This document shows positions 47,632 to 56,369 of a stretch of DNA of 64,000 nt, piece after piece. Source of the DNA: Martelella sp. AD-3. GTDB taxonomy: Bacteria; Pseudomonadota; Alphaproteobacteria; Rhizobiales; Rhizobiaceae. Position 1 is the stretch's first letter; each line of letters opens with the position of its first letter. Where the stretch lies: positions 4,303,001 through 4,367,000 of the forward strand of contig NZ_CP014275.1 of NCBI RefSeq assembly GCF_001578105.1, written 5' to 3'. Position numbers and translations under genes: made by a program. A model generated the notes under the pieces. The model ran no database searches. It was not told the origin of the DNA and was given only the letters and a program-made list of their open reading frames with translations.

Positions 47632-48420
47632 GTGACGACAAAGGCGGAGCTGGTAACCTATGAATTGCGCGGCGAGGTCGCGCTTCTCGGGCTTAATCGT
47701 CCGGACAAACGCAATGCGATCAGTGACCGTTTTGTCGAAGCGCTGGCCGATGCGATCGAGCGGGCGCGCACGGAGGCGAAGGCCGGCGTCATCTTTGGCA
47801 ATGGCAGGCATTTCTGCGCCGGACTGGACCTTTCCGAACATGTGAAGAAGTCGGCCTTCGAGGGCGTCGAAAGCTCGCGCCGCTGGCACGAGGTCTTCGG
47901 CCGGATCGAGTTTGGACCGATTCCCTGGTTTTGCGCATTGCACGGCGCCGTTGTCGGCGGCGGGCTGGAGCTGGCATCGTCCGCACAGGTGCGCGTTGCC
48001 GACGAGACGACCTTTTTCGCACTGCCGGAAGGCCAGCGCGGCATCTTTGTGGGCGGCGGCGGCTCGGTGCGCACCGCGCGCCTGATGGGCGTGGCGCGGA
48101 TGACGGACATGATGCTGACCGGCCGCTCGATCGATGCCGATACCGGGGAGCGGTGGAATCTGGCGCAATATGTCGTTCCGGCGGGCAAATCCATCGAAAA
48201 GGCGCTGGAGCTTGCCAGACAGGCGGCGACCAACGCCCAGCTTTCCAACTACGCCGTCATCAACGTGCTGCCGCGCATGCCCGAAATGAGCCGCGACGAC
48301 GGTCTTATGATGGAAAGCTTCATCTCGTCCTTCACCGCCACTTCGCCCGAGGCGGAAGAGCGGTTGATCGCCTTCCTTGAAAAGCGCGCCGCCAAGGTGG
48401 CGGCTCCCGGCGGGCGCTGA
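47632..48420 (+). CDS. Crotonase-family enoyl-CoA hydratase
   Basis: About 262 residues with the crotonase fold. VALLGLNRPDKRNAISD opens the domain, GNGRHFCAGLDLSE and ALHGAVVGGGLELASSAQVRVAD form the oxyanion hole, and FALPEGQRGIFVGGGGSVRTARLMG holds the catalytic region. It should hydrate the side-chain double bond of the p-hydroxycinnamoyl-CoA made by the divergent ligase (CouM-like). A hydratase-lyase giving an aldehyde is the alternative, but no vanillin-type dehydrogenase is near. GTG 47632 has AAGGA eight bases before it; ATG 47611 is also possible. Confidence 0.85.
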   Translation: MTTKAELVTYELRGEVALLGLNRPDKRNAISDRFVEALADAIERARTEAKAGVIFGNGRHFCAGLDLSEHVKKSAFEGVESSRRWHEVFGRIEFGPIPWFCALHGAVVGGGLELASSAQVRVADETTFFALPEGQRGIFVGGGGSVRTARLMGVARMTDMMLTGRSIDADTGERWNLAQYVVPAGKSIEKALELARQAATNAQLSNYAVINVLPRMPEMSRDDGLMMESFISSFTATSPEAEERLIAFLEKRAAKVAAPGGR

Positions 48421-48421
48421 C

Positions 48422-48904
48422 ATGGGGCAGGAGCCGCGCCTTTCCCCGCAACAGACCGAAGATGTCCGGCTTGGCGAGCTCAACAATTCGCTCGGCTTTC
48501 TGGTGCGCGTCGCGCAGGTGCGCGTCTATGATCAGTTCTATGAGCGTTTCGGCGCCGACGACCTGCGTCCGGGCGAGTTTTCCATGCTCTGGGTCATGCA
48601 TCTCAACCCCGGCATCAAGCAGGGCATACTGGCGCAGACGCTGAGGATCAAGCCCGCCCATATGACGAAGGCGGTGCGGCGTCTGGAGGACCAGGGCCTG
48701 ATCGAACGGGAGATCCCCGATCACGACCGTCGATCGGTGCTGCTTCGGCTGACCGGGAAGGGCGAGGGGTTCGTCGCGGCCAACAAGCGCAATTTCTTTG
48801 GCGAGAACGCCTATAACACGCATGGCCTGAGCGCGGAGGAGGCGGAAACGCTCGCGCATCTGCTCAAGCGGTATGTCGGGCTGGAGACGGAGGAGCGCAT
48901 ATGA
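48422..48904 (+). CDS. MarR-family regulator (CouR-like by context)
   Basis: A 160-residue winged-helix regulator. LGELNNSLGFLVRVAQVRVYDQFYE is the dimer helix, PGEFSMLWVMHLNPGIKQGILAQTLRIKPAHMTKAVRRLEDQGLIERE the recognition region, and DRRSVLLRLTGKGE the wing. It lies one base after the crotonase stop and overlaps the amidohydrolase start by ATGA, so it is embedded in the operon. In Rhodopseudomonas and Rhodococcus, MarR proteins in such clusters bind p-coumaroyl-CoA as inducer; that function here is inference. Confidence 0.85.
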   Translation: MGQEPRLSPQQTEDVRLGELNNSLGFLVRVAQVRVYDQFYERFGADDLRPGEFSMLWVMHLNPGIKQGILAQTLRIKPAHMTKAVRRLEDQGLIEREIPDHDRRSVLLRLTGKGEGFVAANKRNFFGENAYNTHGLSAEEAETLAHLLKRYVGLETEERI

Positions 48905-49776
48905 ATTTCGACGATCTGGTCGCCTTTGACGTCCATGTCCACGCCGAGGAGCCCTGCTGCACCCATCGCGATGACGGCTATATGGAATTCCAGGCCGGCA
49001 TGGCCAGTTATTTCAGAAACCCGGCAGGCCGCGACGGCATGCTGCCCACCGTCGAGGAGACCGCAGCCTATTTCCGCGAACGGAAGATCGGCTGCATCAT
49101 TTTTCCCGTCGATGCCGAACGCGAGACCGGCTTTCGCCGCTACTCCAATTATGAGGTGGCGGAGATCGCGGCAAGGAACACCGATATCATGGTCCCCTTC
49201 GCCTCCATCGACCCGGCCAAGGGCAAGCTCGGGGTCCGGGAAGCGAGGAGCCTGATGCGCGACCACGGCGTGCGCGGCTTCAAGTTCCACCCGACATTTC
49301 AGGGGTTTTACCCGAATGATCGGGCCGCCTACGGGCTCTATGAGGCGATCGAGGAGGAAGGCGGCATCGCCCTGTTTCACACCGGCCAGACCGGCGTCGG
49401 ATCCGGCATGCATGGCGGCATGGGCATGCGGCTGAAATATTCAAATCCGATGTATCTCGACGACGTGGCTGTGGACTTCCCCGACCTGAAGATCATCGCC
49501 GCCCATCCGTCCTTCCCCTGGCAGGAAGAGGCGCTCGCCGTCGCCCAGCACAAGCCCAATGTCTATATCGACCTGTCGGGCTGGAGCCCGAAATATTTCC
49601 CGCCGATCCTGGTGAAATACGCCAATTCTCTGCTGAAGCACAAATTGCTGTTCGGCTCCGACTGGCCCGCCATCACGCCGGATCGCTGGCTCGTCGATTT
49701 TGAAAAGATCGACATCAAGGAAGAGGTTCGCCCGCTGCTTCTGAAGGAGAATGCGAGGAAGCTTCTGGCGATGTAA
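48901..49776 (+). CDS. Amidohydrolase-superfamily hydrolase (CouO-like)
   Basis: A 291-residue metal-dependent amidohydrolase of the ACMSD/gamma-resorcylate decarboxylase group. AFDVHVHAEE gives His12-x-His14 as metal ligands, LFHTGQTG and IIAAHPSFPW provide further His, and LLFGSDWPAIT ends with the conserved Asp. Members of this group near hydroxycinnamate genes hydrolyse the beta-keto thioester to the benzoate and acetyl-CoA. Context with ligase, hydratase and dehydrogenase supports that role. Decarboxylase activity is the main alternative. Confidence 0.75.
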   Translation: MNFDDLVAFDVHVHAEEPCCTHRDDGYMEFQAGMASYFRNPAGRDGMLPTVEETAAYFRERKIGCIIFPVDAERETGFRRYSNYEVAEIAARNTDIMVPFASIDPAKGKLGVREARSLMRDHGVRGFKFHPTFQGFYPNDRAAYGLYEAIEEEGGIALFHTGQTGVGSGMHGGMGMRLKYSNPMYLDDVAVDFPDLKIIAAHPSFPWQEEALAVAQHKPNVYIDLSGWSPKYFPPILVKYANSLLKHKLLFGSDWPAITPDRWLVDFEKIDIKEEVRPLLLKENARKLLAM

Positions 49777-49822
49777 CTGACCTGACGAAACGTGGCATTC
49801 GGATTTTTTGGGAGGAGAATTC

Positions 49823-50917
49823 ATGAATCGCATACACACATTCGCTGCACTGGCCGCCGTCGCGATGATGGCCGCCGGAACAGCCGCGTCGGCGCGCGAA
49901 CTGCGTCTTGCGCCGGGAGGGCCGCCGGCGCATCCGGCCTATTACATGTATGAGCATTTCGCCGAAAACATCGCCGAAAACTCGGGCGGCGCCATGACCG
50001 GGCTGATCCTCGGACCGGAAGTCGTGTCTCTGCCGCAGATGAAGGATGCGCTCCAGACCGGGCTCGTGGATGCGGGCAATGTCCTGCCGCTTTACTTTCC
50101 GGCGGACATGGAAGTGACCGGCATTGCCGGCGATCTGGCGCTGATCGGCCGCAACCCGCACGCCATGGCCATGGCCATGACCGAGTACGGCATGACCTGT
50201 GAGCCCTGCCAGGAGGAGTTCAAGAAACTCGGCATGGTTTTCCTCGGCGCCGGTTCGTCAAACGTCTACAACCTGATCACCACCAGGCCCGTGCGCACCG
50301 CCGATGACCTGAAGGGCATGCGTCTGCGCACCGGCGGCGCGCCCTATTCGCGCTGGGCCGAGCATTTCGGCGCAACCCCGGTCAATATCGGCGTCGGCGA
50401 AACCTTCGAGGCGATGAGCCAGGGCACGATCGACGGCACCATGGCCTCGACCGTCGATCTCCTGTCATTCCGGCTGATCGATATTGCCAAGGACGTCACC
50501 ATCGTCCCGATCGGCACCTATCACGTGACGTCGAACTTCACGGCCGGGCTCAACACCTGGCGCTCGCTTTCCACCAAGGAGCGCGAGGAGATCGGCATGG
50601 CCGCCGCCCGCGCCAATTTCGACCTGACCGACCGCTGGGCCTTCCAGCTGCCGTCGGCGGCGAATGAGGCCCTGGCGAAAACCGATATCGAGGTGATCGA
50701 GCCGGATCCGGCCTTCCTTGAAGCCTCGGAAGCCTTTGCCGCCGAGGATGTGGCCGCCCGCACCGCGCTTTCGGGCGAGGAAGCCGTCTACTTCACCGAA
50801 CTGGTGGAAAAATGGACGGCGGTCGTCGAAGAAGTCGGCAACGATCCCGACGCTCTGGCCAGGCGCATGATCGACGACGTCTGGAGCAAGATCGACTTTT
50901 CGACCTACGGCATGTGA
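49823..50917 (+). CDS. TRAP transporter substrate-binding protein (DctP type)
   Basis: A 364-residue periplasmic protein. The signal peptide NRIHTFAALAAVAMMAAGTAASA is cut before Arg-Glu. RLRTGGAPYSRWAEHFGATPVNIGVGETFEAMSQGTIDG carries the conserved TRAP arginine and the specificity helix. GGAGGAG precedes ATG 49823. It binds the solute for the DctQ and DctM proteins that follow. Because it sits between hydroxycinnamate and pca genes, its ligand is probably an aromatic acid, like TarP of Rhodopseudomonas. The ligand cannot be proved here. Confidence 0.85.
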   Translation: MNRIHTFAALAAVAMMAAGTAASARELRLAPGGPPAHPAYYMYEHFAENIAENSGGAMTGLILGPEVVSLPQMKDALQTGLVDAGNVLPLYFPADMEVTGIAGDLALIGRNPHAMAMAMTEYGMTCEPCQEEFKKLGMVFLGAGSSNVYNLITTRPVRTADDLKGMRLRTGGAPYSRWAEHFGATPVNIGVGETFEAMSQGTIDGTMASTVDLLSFRLIDIAKDVTIVPIGTYHVTSNFTAGLNTWRSLSTKEREEIGMAAARANFDLTDRWAFQLPSAANEALAKTDIEVIEPDPAFLEASEAFAAEDVAARTALSGEEAVYFTELVEKWTAVVEEVGNDPDALARRMIDDVWSKIDFSTYGM

Positions 50918-51011
50918 TGCCTGAACAGGAGCGCGGCGGCCGGAAAGGCCGTCGCGCTTCGTGGAAGATGATGTTCTTCGTCGGCCTTCCTTTTTGCTCT
51001 GGAGCCCTTTG

Positions 51012-51518
51012 ATGACCGCACTCGTTCGGCTCGCCGCCGTGGTCGCGCGTATCCTGGCATTCATCGGCGCCGCAGGCGTCGTGATGATGATGGTGCACAT
51101 CAGTCTCGATGTGGCGCTGCGCAACCTGTTCCGCATCTCGATCCCGGTGACGACCGAGATGGTCGCGCGCTACTACATGGTCGCCACCGCCTTCCTGCCG
51201 CTGTCCTGGCTCGAACTGCGTCGCGAGATGGTGTCCGTCGAACTCTTCGATTTCGCGCTCACCCGACCGGTCCGCCGGGTTTCCGACGCGCTGGTCTGTC
51301 TTTTGTCGGCGGTCGTCTATGCGAGCCTTTCCTGGGCCACCTGGAATTCGGCGCTGTCCAATTTCCGCTCCGGCACCTATGTGGAGCTGGCCTCGATGAA
51401 GATGCCCGTCTGGCACAGCTATTTCCTGCCCTCGGCCGGTTTTGCCATCGCCGCGCTGACCTGCCTGCTTCTGACCTTCCAGGATCTTCATCCCGCCCCA
51501 TCGGAGGAAACCGCATGA
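51012..51518 (+). CDS. TRAP transporter small permease (DctQ type)
   Basis: A 168-residue protein with four predicted membrane helices (LAFIGAAGVVMMMVHISLDVAL is the first, then YMVATAFLPLSWLELR). REMVSVELFDF is a recognisable DctQ element. ATG 51012 has GGAG seven bases upstream. An ATG at 50961 would add 17 residues. Its end overlaps the large permease start by ATGA. Confidence 0.87.
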   Translation: MTALVRLAAVVARILAFIGAAGVVMMMVHISLDVALRNLFRISIPVTTEMVARYYMVATAFLPLSWLELRREMVSVELFDFALTRPVRRVSDALVCLLSAVVYASLSWATWNSALSNFRSGTYVELASMKMPVWHSYFLPSAGFAIAALTCLLLTFQDLHPAPSEETA

Positions 51519-52819
51519 ATCCCGAGGTCGGATTTGTCGGCATCGCCGTCCTGATCGTCCTGCTTCTGCTGCGTGTCCCGGTGGCCATGGCGTTGATCGC
51601 CGTCTCGTTCGGCGGCATCACCGCGCTTCTCGGCGTCACGCCGGCCTTCGGCATCCTGTCGAACACGCCCTATTCCTTTGTCGCCAGCTGGACCATGTCG
51701 GCGGTGCCGATGTTCCTGCTGATGGGCTTCGTCGCGTTTCATTCCGGGCTCACCGGCGGGCTCTTCGCCGCCGCCAAGGTTGTGCTGCGCCGCCTGCCGG
51801 GCGGCCTCGCGGTCTCGTCCATCTTTGCTTGTTCCGGCTTTGCCGCCGTCTCCGGTTCGTCGCTTGCCTGCGCCGCGGCCATGGGCCGGATCGCCATTCC
51901 GGAAATGGTCGCTGCCGGCTATCGTCCCTCGATCGCGGCCGGATCGATCGCCGCCGGCGGCACGATCGGCGCGCTGATCCCGCCGTCGATCCTGATGATC
52001 ATCTATGGCGTCTTCGCCGAAACCTCGGTCACCCAGGTCTTCATCGGCGGCATCGGCATCGGCGTCATCACCGCCATCGGCTATTGTCTCGTCATCATCG
52101 GCATCAGCCTCGTGCGGCCCGACCTCGTTCCCTCGCGCGATACCTCACCCGTCAATGCCGAAGGCCGCGCCGCCATCCTTCAGGTGATCCCGATCACCGT
52201 GCTTGTGCTTTTGATCTTCGGCGGCATGTTCTCGGGTTTTTTCACCGCGACGGAAGCCGGCGCTGTCGGCGCGCTCGGCACCATTTTGCTTGCCACCGCC
52301 ACCGGGCGGCTGACGAAGCGGAACATCACCCACTCCCTCATCGATACCGTGACCTCGACCGGCGCCCTGTTCATCATCGGGGTGGGGGCTGCGATGTTCA
52401 CCCGCTTTCTCGGAATTTCAGGGCTGTCGCACTTCCTCTCGTCCTTCGTTGCCGACGCGGATCTCGGCTATTTCAAGCTGATGCTGATCATCGTGCTGAT
52501 CTACCTGGCGCTCGGCACCTTCATGGAACCGTTCGGCGCCATGCTGACGACGCTGCCGATCTTCCTGCCGATCCTCAGGGCCGAGGACATCAGCCTCGTC
52601 TGGTTCGGCGTCGTCGTGGTGAAGATGCTGGAAATCGGCATGATCACGCCGCCGGTCGGCATGAATGTCTTCGTCATCAAGAATGTGGCGGGCAAATATG
52701 TCACGATCGCACAGGTCTTCGCCGGCGTCCTGCCCTTCATCATCATGGATCTCTTCGTGATCGCGCTGGTGATCGCCGCGCCCTCGGTGGTGATGTTCCT
52801 GCCGGATCTCCTGAAGTGA
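51515..52819 (+). CDS. TRAP transporter large permease (DctM type)
   Basis: A 434-residue membrane protein with about eleven or twelve helices, the Na+-coupled transport subunit. FVASWTMSAVPMFLLMGFVAFHSGL, SGSSLACAAAMGRIAIPEMVAAGY and AAGGTIGALIPPSILMIIYGV are the conserved DctM signatures, and GMITPPVGMNVFVIKNVAG lies in the second half. It forms a complete TRAP system with the two preceding genes. The convergent pcaQ begins just beyond its stop. Confidence 0.93.
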   Translation: MNPEVGFVGIAVLIVLLLLRVPVAMALIAVSFGGITALLGVTPAFGILSNTPYSFVASWTMSAVPMFLLMGFVAFHSGLTGGLFAAAKVVLRRLPGGLAVSSIFACSGFAAVSGSSLACAAAMGRIAIPEMVAAGYRPSIAAGSIAAGGTIGALIPPSILMIIYGVFAETSVTQVFIGGIGIGVITAIGYCLVIIGISLVRPDLVPSRDTSPVNAEGRAAILQVIPITVLVLLIFGGMFSGFFTATEAGAVGALGTILLATATGRLTKRNITHSLIDTVTSTGALFIIGVGAAMFTRFLGISGLSHFLSSFVADADLGYFKLMLIIVLIYLALGTFMEPFGAMLTTLPIFLPILRAEDISLVWFGVVVVKMLEIGMITPPVGMNVFVIKNVAGKYVTIAQVFAGVLPFIIMDLFVIALVIAAPSVVMFLPDLLK

Positions 52820-52827
52820 GCGGCAGG

Positions 52828-53760
52828 CTACGCCGGACCGGGCACGCTGCGGAAATCATTGCCCGCGGACTGTTCCAGCGCGGCGACGAACAGGCGCTGC
52901 TCGGCCGTCGGCGTCACATTGGTGCGCATGGAAACCCCGACCGGCCCGCCGAGGAGATCGTCTTCGATGGCAAGCGTTGCCAGCGTTCCACCTTCAAGCT
53001 CGTCGCGCACCACGCCCTCGGAGATGAACCAGACCGTGTCGGATTGAAGCACGACCCGCCGCCCGAAGGCGAGGGCCACGCTCTCGAAGGCGGGTTCCGG
53101 CTGGGCGAGGCCAAGCGCATGCAGATAGGCCGTCACCAGCGGCGCAATCACCGCGCCCGGCGGCGGCAGCATCAGCGGATGGCTCCTGAGGGCTTCGGCA
53201 TCGGGAATGAGACCGTCGAGCGGGTGGCCGCTGCGCACGACGGCAACGATCCGTTCCGAATAGAGCTGACGGAAGGAAAGCCCCTCCATCAGCGCCGCGG
53301 AAGCCATGCGGCCGACGACCATATCGAGCGCGCCTTCTCTCAACTGGGAAAGCAGCAGCCAGTTGGGCCCGGTGGTGACCCGCAGCATGCATTGGGGTGC
53401 GGTTTCGCGAAGCTTCAGGGCCGCCTGGGGCACGAGCGCGGTAGAGGCGGTCGGGAGCGCGCCGACGATGAGGCGGGTGCGCGCGGGACGGCCCTCGCGC
53501 ACCAGATCCTGGGCGCGGATGAGGTCCACCAGCGCCTGACCGCCAAATTGCTGGAAGGTCTTGCCCGCCTGCGTCAGCGTCAGCCGGCGGCCGGAGCGGT
53601 CGAACAGCTCGACCCGCAGGATGTCCTCCAGCTCGCGAATGGTTTTCGAGACGGCGGGCTGGCTGACGTGAAGCGCGTTCGCAGCCTCGCTGAGCGAACC
53701 GCGGCGCGCGGTTTCCAGAAACGAGCGCAGATGGCGCATGCGCAGGCGAGGGTCAAGCAT
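52828..53760 (-). CDS. pcaQ: LysR-type activator PcaQ
   Basis: A 310-residue LysR regulator. The helix-turn-helix is RHLRSFLETARRGSLSEAAN, then ALHVSQPAVSKTIRELEDIL, followed by the linker helix and a two-lobed effector domain (RLIVGALPTASTALVPQAAL). Divergent from the pcaDC fusion, with an exact PcaQ box between the two genes, it is confidently PcaQ, which activates the protocatechuate operon in response to beta-carboxymuconate and related metabolites. The ATG at 53760 starts close to the HTH, as in relatives. Confidence 0.92.
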   Translation of the reverse strand: MLDPRLRMRHLRSFLETARRGSLSEAANALHVSQPAVSKTIRELEDILRVELFDRSGRRLTLTQAGKTFQQFGGQALVDLIRAQDLVREGRPARTRLIVGALPTASTALVPQAALKLRETAPQCMLRVTTGPNWLLLSQLREGALDMVVGRMASAALMEGLSFRQLYSERIVAVVRSGHPLDGLIPDAEALRSHPLMLPPPGAVIAPLVTAYLHALGLAQPEPAFESVALAFGRRVVLQSDTVWFISEGVVRDELEGGTLATLAIEDDLLGGPVGVSMRTNVTPTAEQRLFVAALEQSAGNDFRSVPGPA

Positions 53761-53762
53761 TG

Positions 53763-53778
53763 TTAACCTATAGGTTAT
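53763..53778. promoter_or_regulatory. PcaQ binding site
   Basis: TTAACC-TATA-GGTTAT; on the minus strand it reads ATAACC-N4-GGTTAA, the consensus reported for Sinorhizobium PcaQ. It lies immediately upstream of pcaQ and 68 bp before the pcaDC start, so it can serve both autoregulation and operon activation. Confidence 0.85.
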
Positions 53779-53845
53779 GCGAATTTCCTCTAAATATAAT
53801 TTTTTGCGCCTTCTGGCTATGGCAAAACAGGCTGGGAGGAAGCGC

Positions 53846-55021
53846 ATGATCATTCACGCAGAAGACACGGCACTTCATGTGCGCCAGGAAGGGCCGGAGG
53901 ACGGCCGCGCGGTTTTGTTCATCAATTCGCTGGGGACCGATCTCAGGGTCTGGGACCGGCTCATAGAGCTTATGCCGAAGGGGCTTCGGCTCGTCCGCTA
54001 TGACAAGCGCGGCCACGGGCTTTCCAGCCTTGGTCCCGCCGGTGCCGGCCTTTCCATCGAAACCCTTGCCGATGACGCGATCGCCATTTGCGAGGCGCTG
54101 AAGCTCGAAGACGTGACGCTCGTCGGCCTTTCGATCGGCGGGCTGGTCGCGCAGTCCGTGGCGTTGAAGCGGCCCGACCTCGTTCGCGCCGTGGTGCTGA
54201 TGGATACGGCGATGCGCATCGGCACCGCCGAAATGTGGGGCGAGCGCATCGCAGCGCTTGGGGCCGGCGGCATCGCCGCGATCTCCGATGCCGTTCTCGC
54301 CCGCTGGTTCGCGCCGGACTTTCTGGCGTCATCCGAGGCCGCGATGTGGCGCGCCATGCTGGAACGCACCCCGCTGGAAGGCTACATCGCCTGCTGCAAG
54401 GCGCTGGCCGGCGCGGATTACACCAACCGCGCGGCGGAAGTGAAATGTCCGGTGCTGGCGCTTTGCGGCGCGCTCGACGGGTCGACGCCGCCCGATCTCG
54501 TGCGCGAGACCGCCGTTGCCTACAGGGCGCCGTTTCACCTGATCGTAAATGCCGGCCACCTGCCGCCGGTGGAACAGCCCGAGGCCGTTGCGAGCCTTCT
54601 TTCCGGCTTCTTGCAGAGCACGTCCGAGAGCGCCGGTGGCGGTCGCCTTGAAACCGGCATGCGGGTTCGCCGCGCGGTTCTGGGCGATGCCCATGTCGAT
54701 CGCGCCGAAGCGGCGAAGACGCCGCTCGATGAAGCCTTTCAGACATTGATCACCGAAAGCGCCTGGGGCACGGTCTGGGCCTCCGACGCGATCAGCCGGC
54801 GCGAACGCTCGATGCTGACGCTGGCGCTTCTGGCGGCAACCGGCAATTTCGAGGAAATCCCGATGCATATCCGCGCGACGACGCGCACCGGGGCCAGCCG
54901 GCGGGATGTGGTGGAGGCCTTCCAGCATGTCGCCATCTATGCCGGCGTGCCGCGCGCCAATCATGCCCTGAAACTTGCAAAGGCGGCCTTTGCCGCAATG
55001 GAGGAGAATAACGATGACTGA
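53846..55021 (+). CDS. pcaL: Fused 3-oxoadipate enol-lactonase / 4-carboxymuconolactone decarboxylase
   Basis: A 391-residue fusion. Residues 1 to about 258 are an alpha/beta hydrolase (FINSLGTDLRVWDRL, nucleophile elbow LVGLSIGGLVAQ, His in NAGHLPPVEQPE), the enol-lactonase PcaD. Residues about 270-391 are a carboxymuconolactone decarboxylase (SAWGTVWASDAISRRERSMLT, EIPMHIRATTRTGASRRDV), PcaC. Together they convert gamma-carboxymuconolactone to 3-oxoadipate. The two are separate genes in Sinorhizobium and Agrobacterium; the fused form is best known from actinobacteria. GGGAGGA lies five bases before ATG 53846. It overlaps pcaH by eight bases. Confidence 0.93.
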   Translation: MIIHAEDTALHVRQEGPEDGRAVLFINSLGTDLRVWDRLIELMPKGLRLVRYDKRGHGLSSLGPAGAGLSIETLADDAIAICEALKLEDVTLVGLSIGGLVAQSVALKRPDLVRAVVLMDTAMRIGTAEMWGERIAALGAGGIAAISDAVLARWFAPDFLASSEAAMWRAMLERTPLEGYIACCKALAGADYTNRAAEVKCPVLALCGALDGSTPPDLVRETAVAYRAPFHLIVNAGHLPPVEQPEAVASLLSGFLQSTSESAGGGRLETGMRVRRAVLGDAHVDRAEAAKTPLDEAFQTLITESAWGTVWASDAISRRERSMLTLALLAATGNFEEIPMHIRATTRTGASRRDVVEAFQHVAIYAGVPRANHALKLAKAAFAAMEENNDD

Positions 55022-55742
55022 CCTGGGACCCCTGATCCCGCGAAACCGGATGGTCCATCCGCCGGCCTTCACCCCGGGCTACAAGACCTCGGTTGCCCGC
55101 TCGCCGAACCTGCCGCTCCTCTCCCTGGAAAGCGGCCCCTCGGAGGAGACCGGTCCGGTCTTCGGGCACAACCAGCTCGGCCCGCTCGACAACAATCTGA
55201 TCCTCAACTGGACGAAGGGCGAGGCGCCGGCCGTTGGCGAACGGATCCTGGTTTATGGCCGTATCATGGATGAACGCGGCAAACCGGTGCCGGAAACGCT
55301 GATCGAGATCTGGCAGGCCAATGCCGGCGGACGTTACCGCCACAAGAAGGACACCTATTTCGCGCCGCTCGATCCGAATTTCGGCGGCTGCGGGCGCACG
55401 ATCACCGATGCCGAGGGCAACTATCAGTTCCTCACCATCAGGCCCGGCGCCTATCCCTGGCCCAATGGCGGCAATGACTGGCGGCCGATGCATATCCACG
55501 TCTCCGTCTACGGCCACAGCTTCGGCCAGCGCCTGATCACCCAGATGTATTTCGAGGGCGATCCGCTGATCCCGCTCTGTCCGATTGCCAACACCGTGCG
55601 TCAGCGCGGCGATCTCGACGGGCTCGTCGCGCCGCTCGACATGAACATGTCGCGACCGCATGATTTCCTGGCCTACAAGTTCGACATCGTCCTGCGCGGC
55701 CGCCGCCAGACTATGTTCGAGAACAAGATGGAGGGGATGTGA
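55014..55742 (+). CDS. pcaH: Protocatechuate 3,4-dioxygenase beta subunit
   Basis: A 242-residue iron-binding subunit of the ring-cleaving intradiol dioxygenase. NNLILNWTKGEAPAVGERILVYGRI, LIEIWQANAGGRYRHKKDTY (iron Tyr) and DWRPMHIHVSVYGHSFGQRLITQMYFEGD (iron His residues) are all intact, so it should be catalytically competent. The ATG overlaps the pcaL stop. pcaG starts one base after its end. Confidence 0.96.
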   Translation: MTDLGPLIPRNRMVHPPAFTPGYKTSVARSPNLPLLSLESGPSEETGPVFGHNQLGPLDNNLILNWTKGEAPAVGERILVYGRIMDERGKPVPETLIEIWQANAGGRYRHKKDTYFAPLDPNFGGCGRTITDAEGNYQFLTIRPGAYPWPNGGNDWRPMHIHVSVYGHSFGQRLITQMYFEGDPLIPLCPIANTVRQRGDLDGLVAPLDMNMSRPHDFLAYKFDIVLRGRRQTMFENKMEGM

Positions 55743-55743
55743 T

Positions 55744-56343
55744 ATGGTTCAGAAACTCGAAAATCTCAAGGAAACGGCATCCCAGACCGCCGGTCCCTAC
55801 GTCCATATCGGCCTGATGCCGACCTATGCCGGCAATCCCGGCTCCTACGAGGAGGAGATCGGTGCGAGTCCCATTTCGGAAGGGGCGAAGGGCGAGATCA
55901 TCGAAATCCGCGGTCAGGTCTTCGACGGAACGGGCAATGCGATCCGCGATGCCATGCTGGAAAGCTGGCAGCCGGATGCCTCCGGCATCTTTCCCGGCCA
56001 ACCGGGCGCCGATCCGGCCGTCTCCGGTCTCTGCCGCTTCGCCGCCGATGCCGACAGCGGCGAGTTCGTGCTGAAAACCGTCAAGCCCGGCGCCTTCAGG
56101 GGCAGGGGCGGTTCGCATAACGCGCCGCATATCTCGCTGTGGATCGTCGCGCGCGGCATCAATATCGGTCTCAACACCCGCATCTACTTCGATGACGAGG
56201 ACAATGCCGATGACCGTATCCTCAAGGCCGTTGAGCTGAAGCATCGCGTGCCGACGCTGATCGCGAAGAAAACCGGTGACGGGCAATACCGCTTCGACAT
56301 CCGCCTTCAGGGCGACGCCGAAACGGTGTTTCTGGATATCTGA
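55744..56343 (+). CDS. pcaG: Protocatechuate 3,4-dioxygenase alpha subunit
   Basis: A 199-residue structural subunit of the dioxygenase. TASQTAGPYVHIGLMPTYAG is the N-terminal signature, IEIRGQVFDGTGNAIRDAMLESWQ the core, and HISLWIVARGINIGLNTRIYFDDE the C-terminal part. The iron ligands are not conserved, as expected for the alpha chain. It forms a heteromer with PcaH. A 251-bp repeat separates it from pcaB. Confidence 0.96.
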   Translation: MVQKLENLKETASQTAGPYVHIGLMPTYAGNPGSYEEEIGASPISEGAKGEIIEIRGQVFDGTGNAIRDAMLESWQPDASGIFPGQPGADPAVSGLCRFAADADSGEFVLKTVKPGAFRGRGGSHNAPHISLWIVARGINIGLNTRIYFDDEDNADDRILKAVELKHRVPTLIAKKTGDGQYRFDIRLQGDAETVFLDI

Positions 56344-56369
56344 CGGGTCAGCAAACCTCGCCGCCACCA

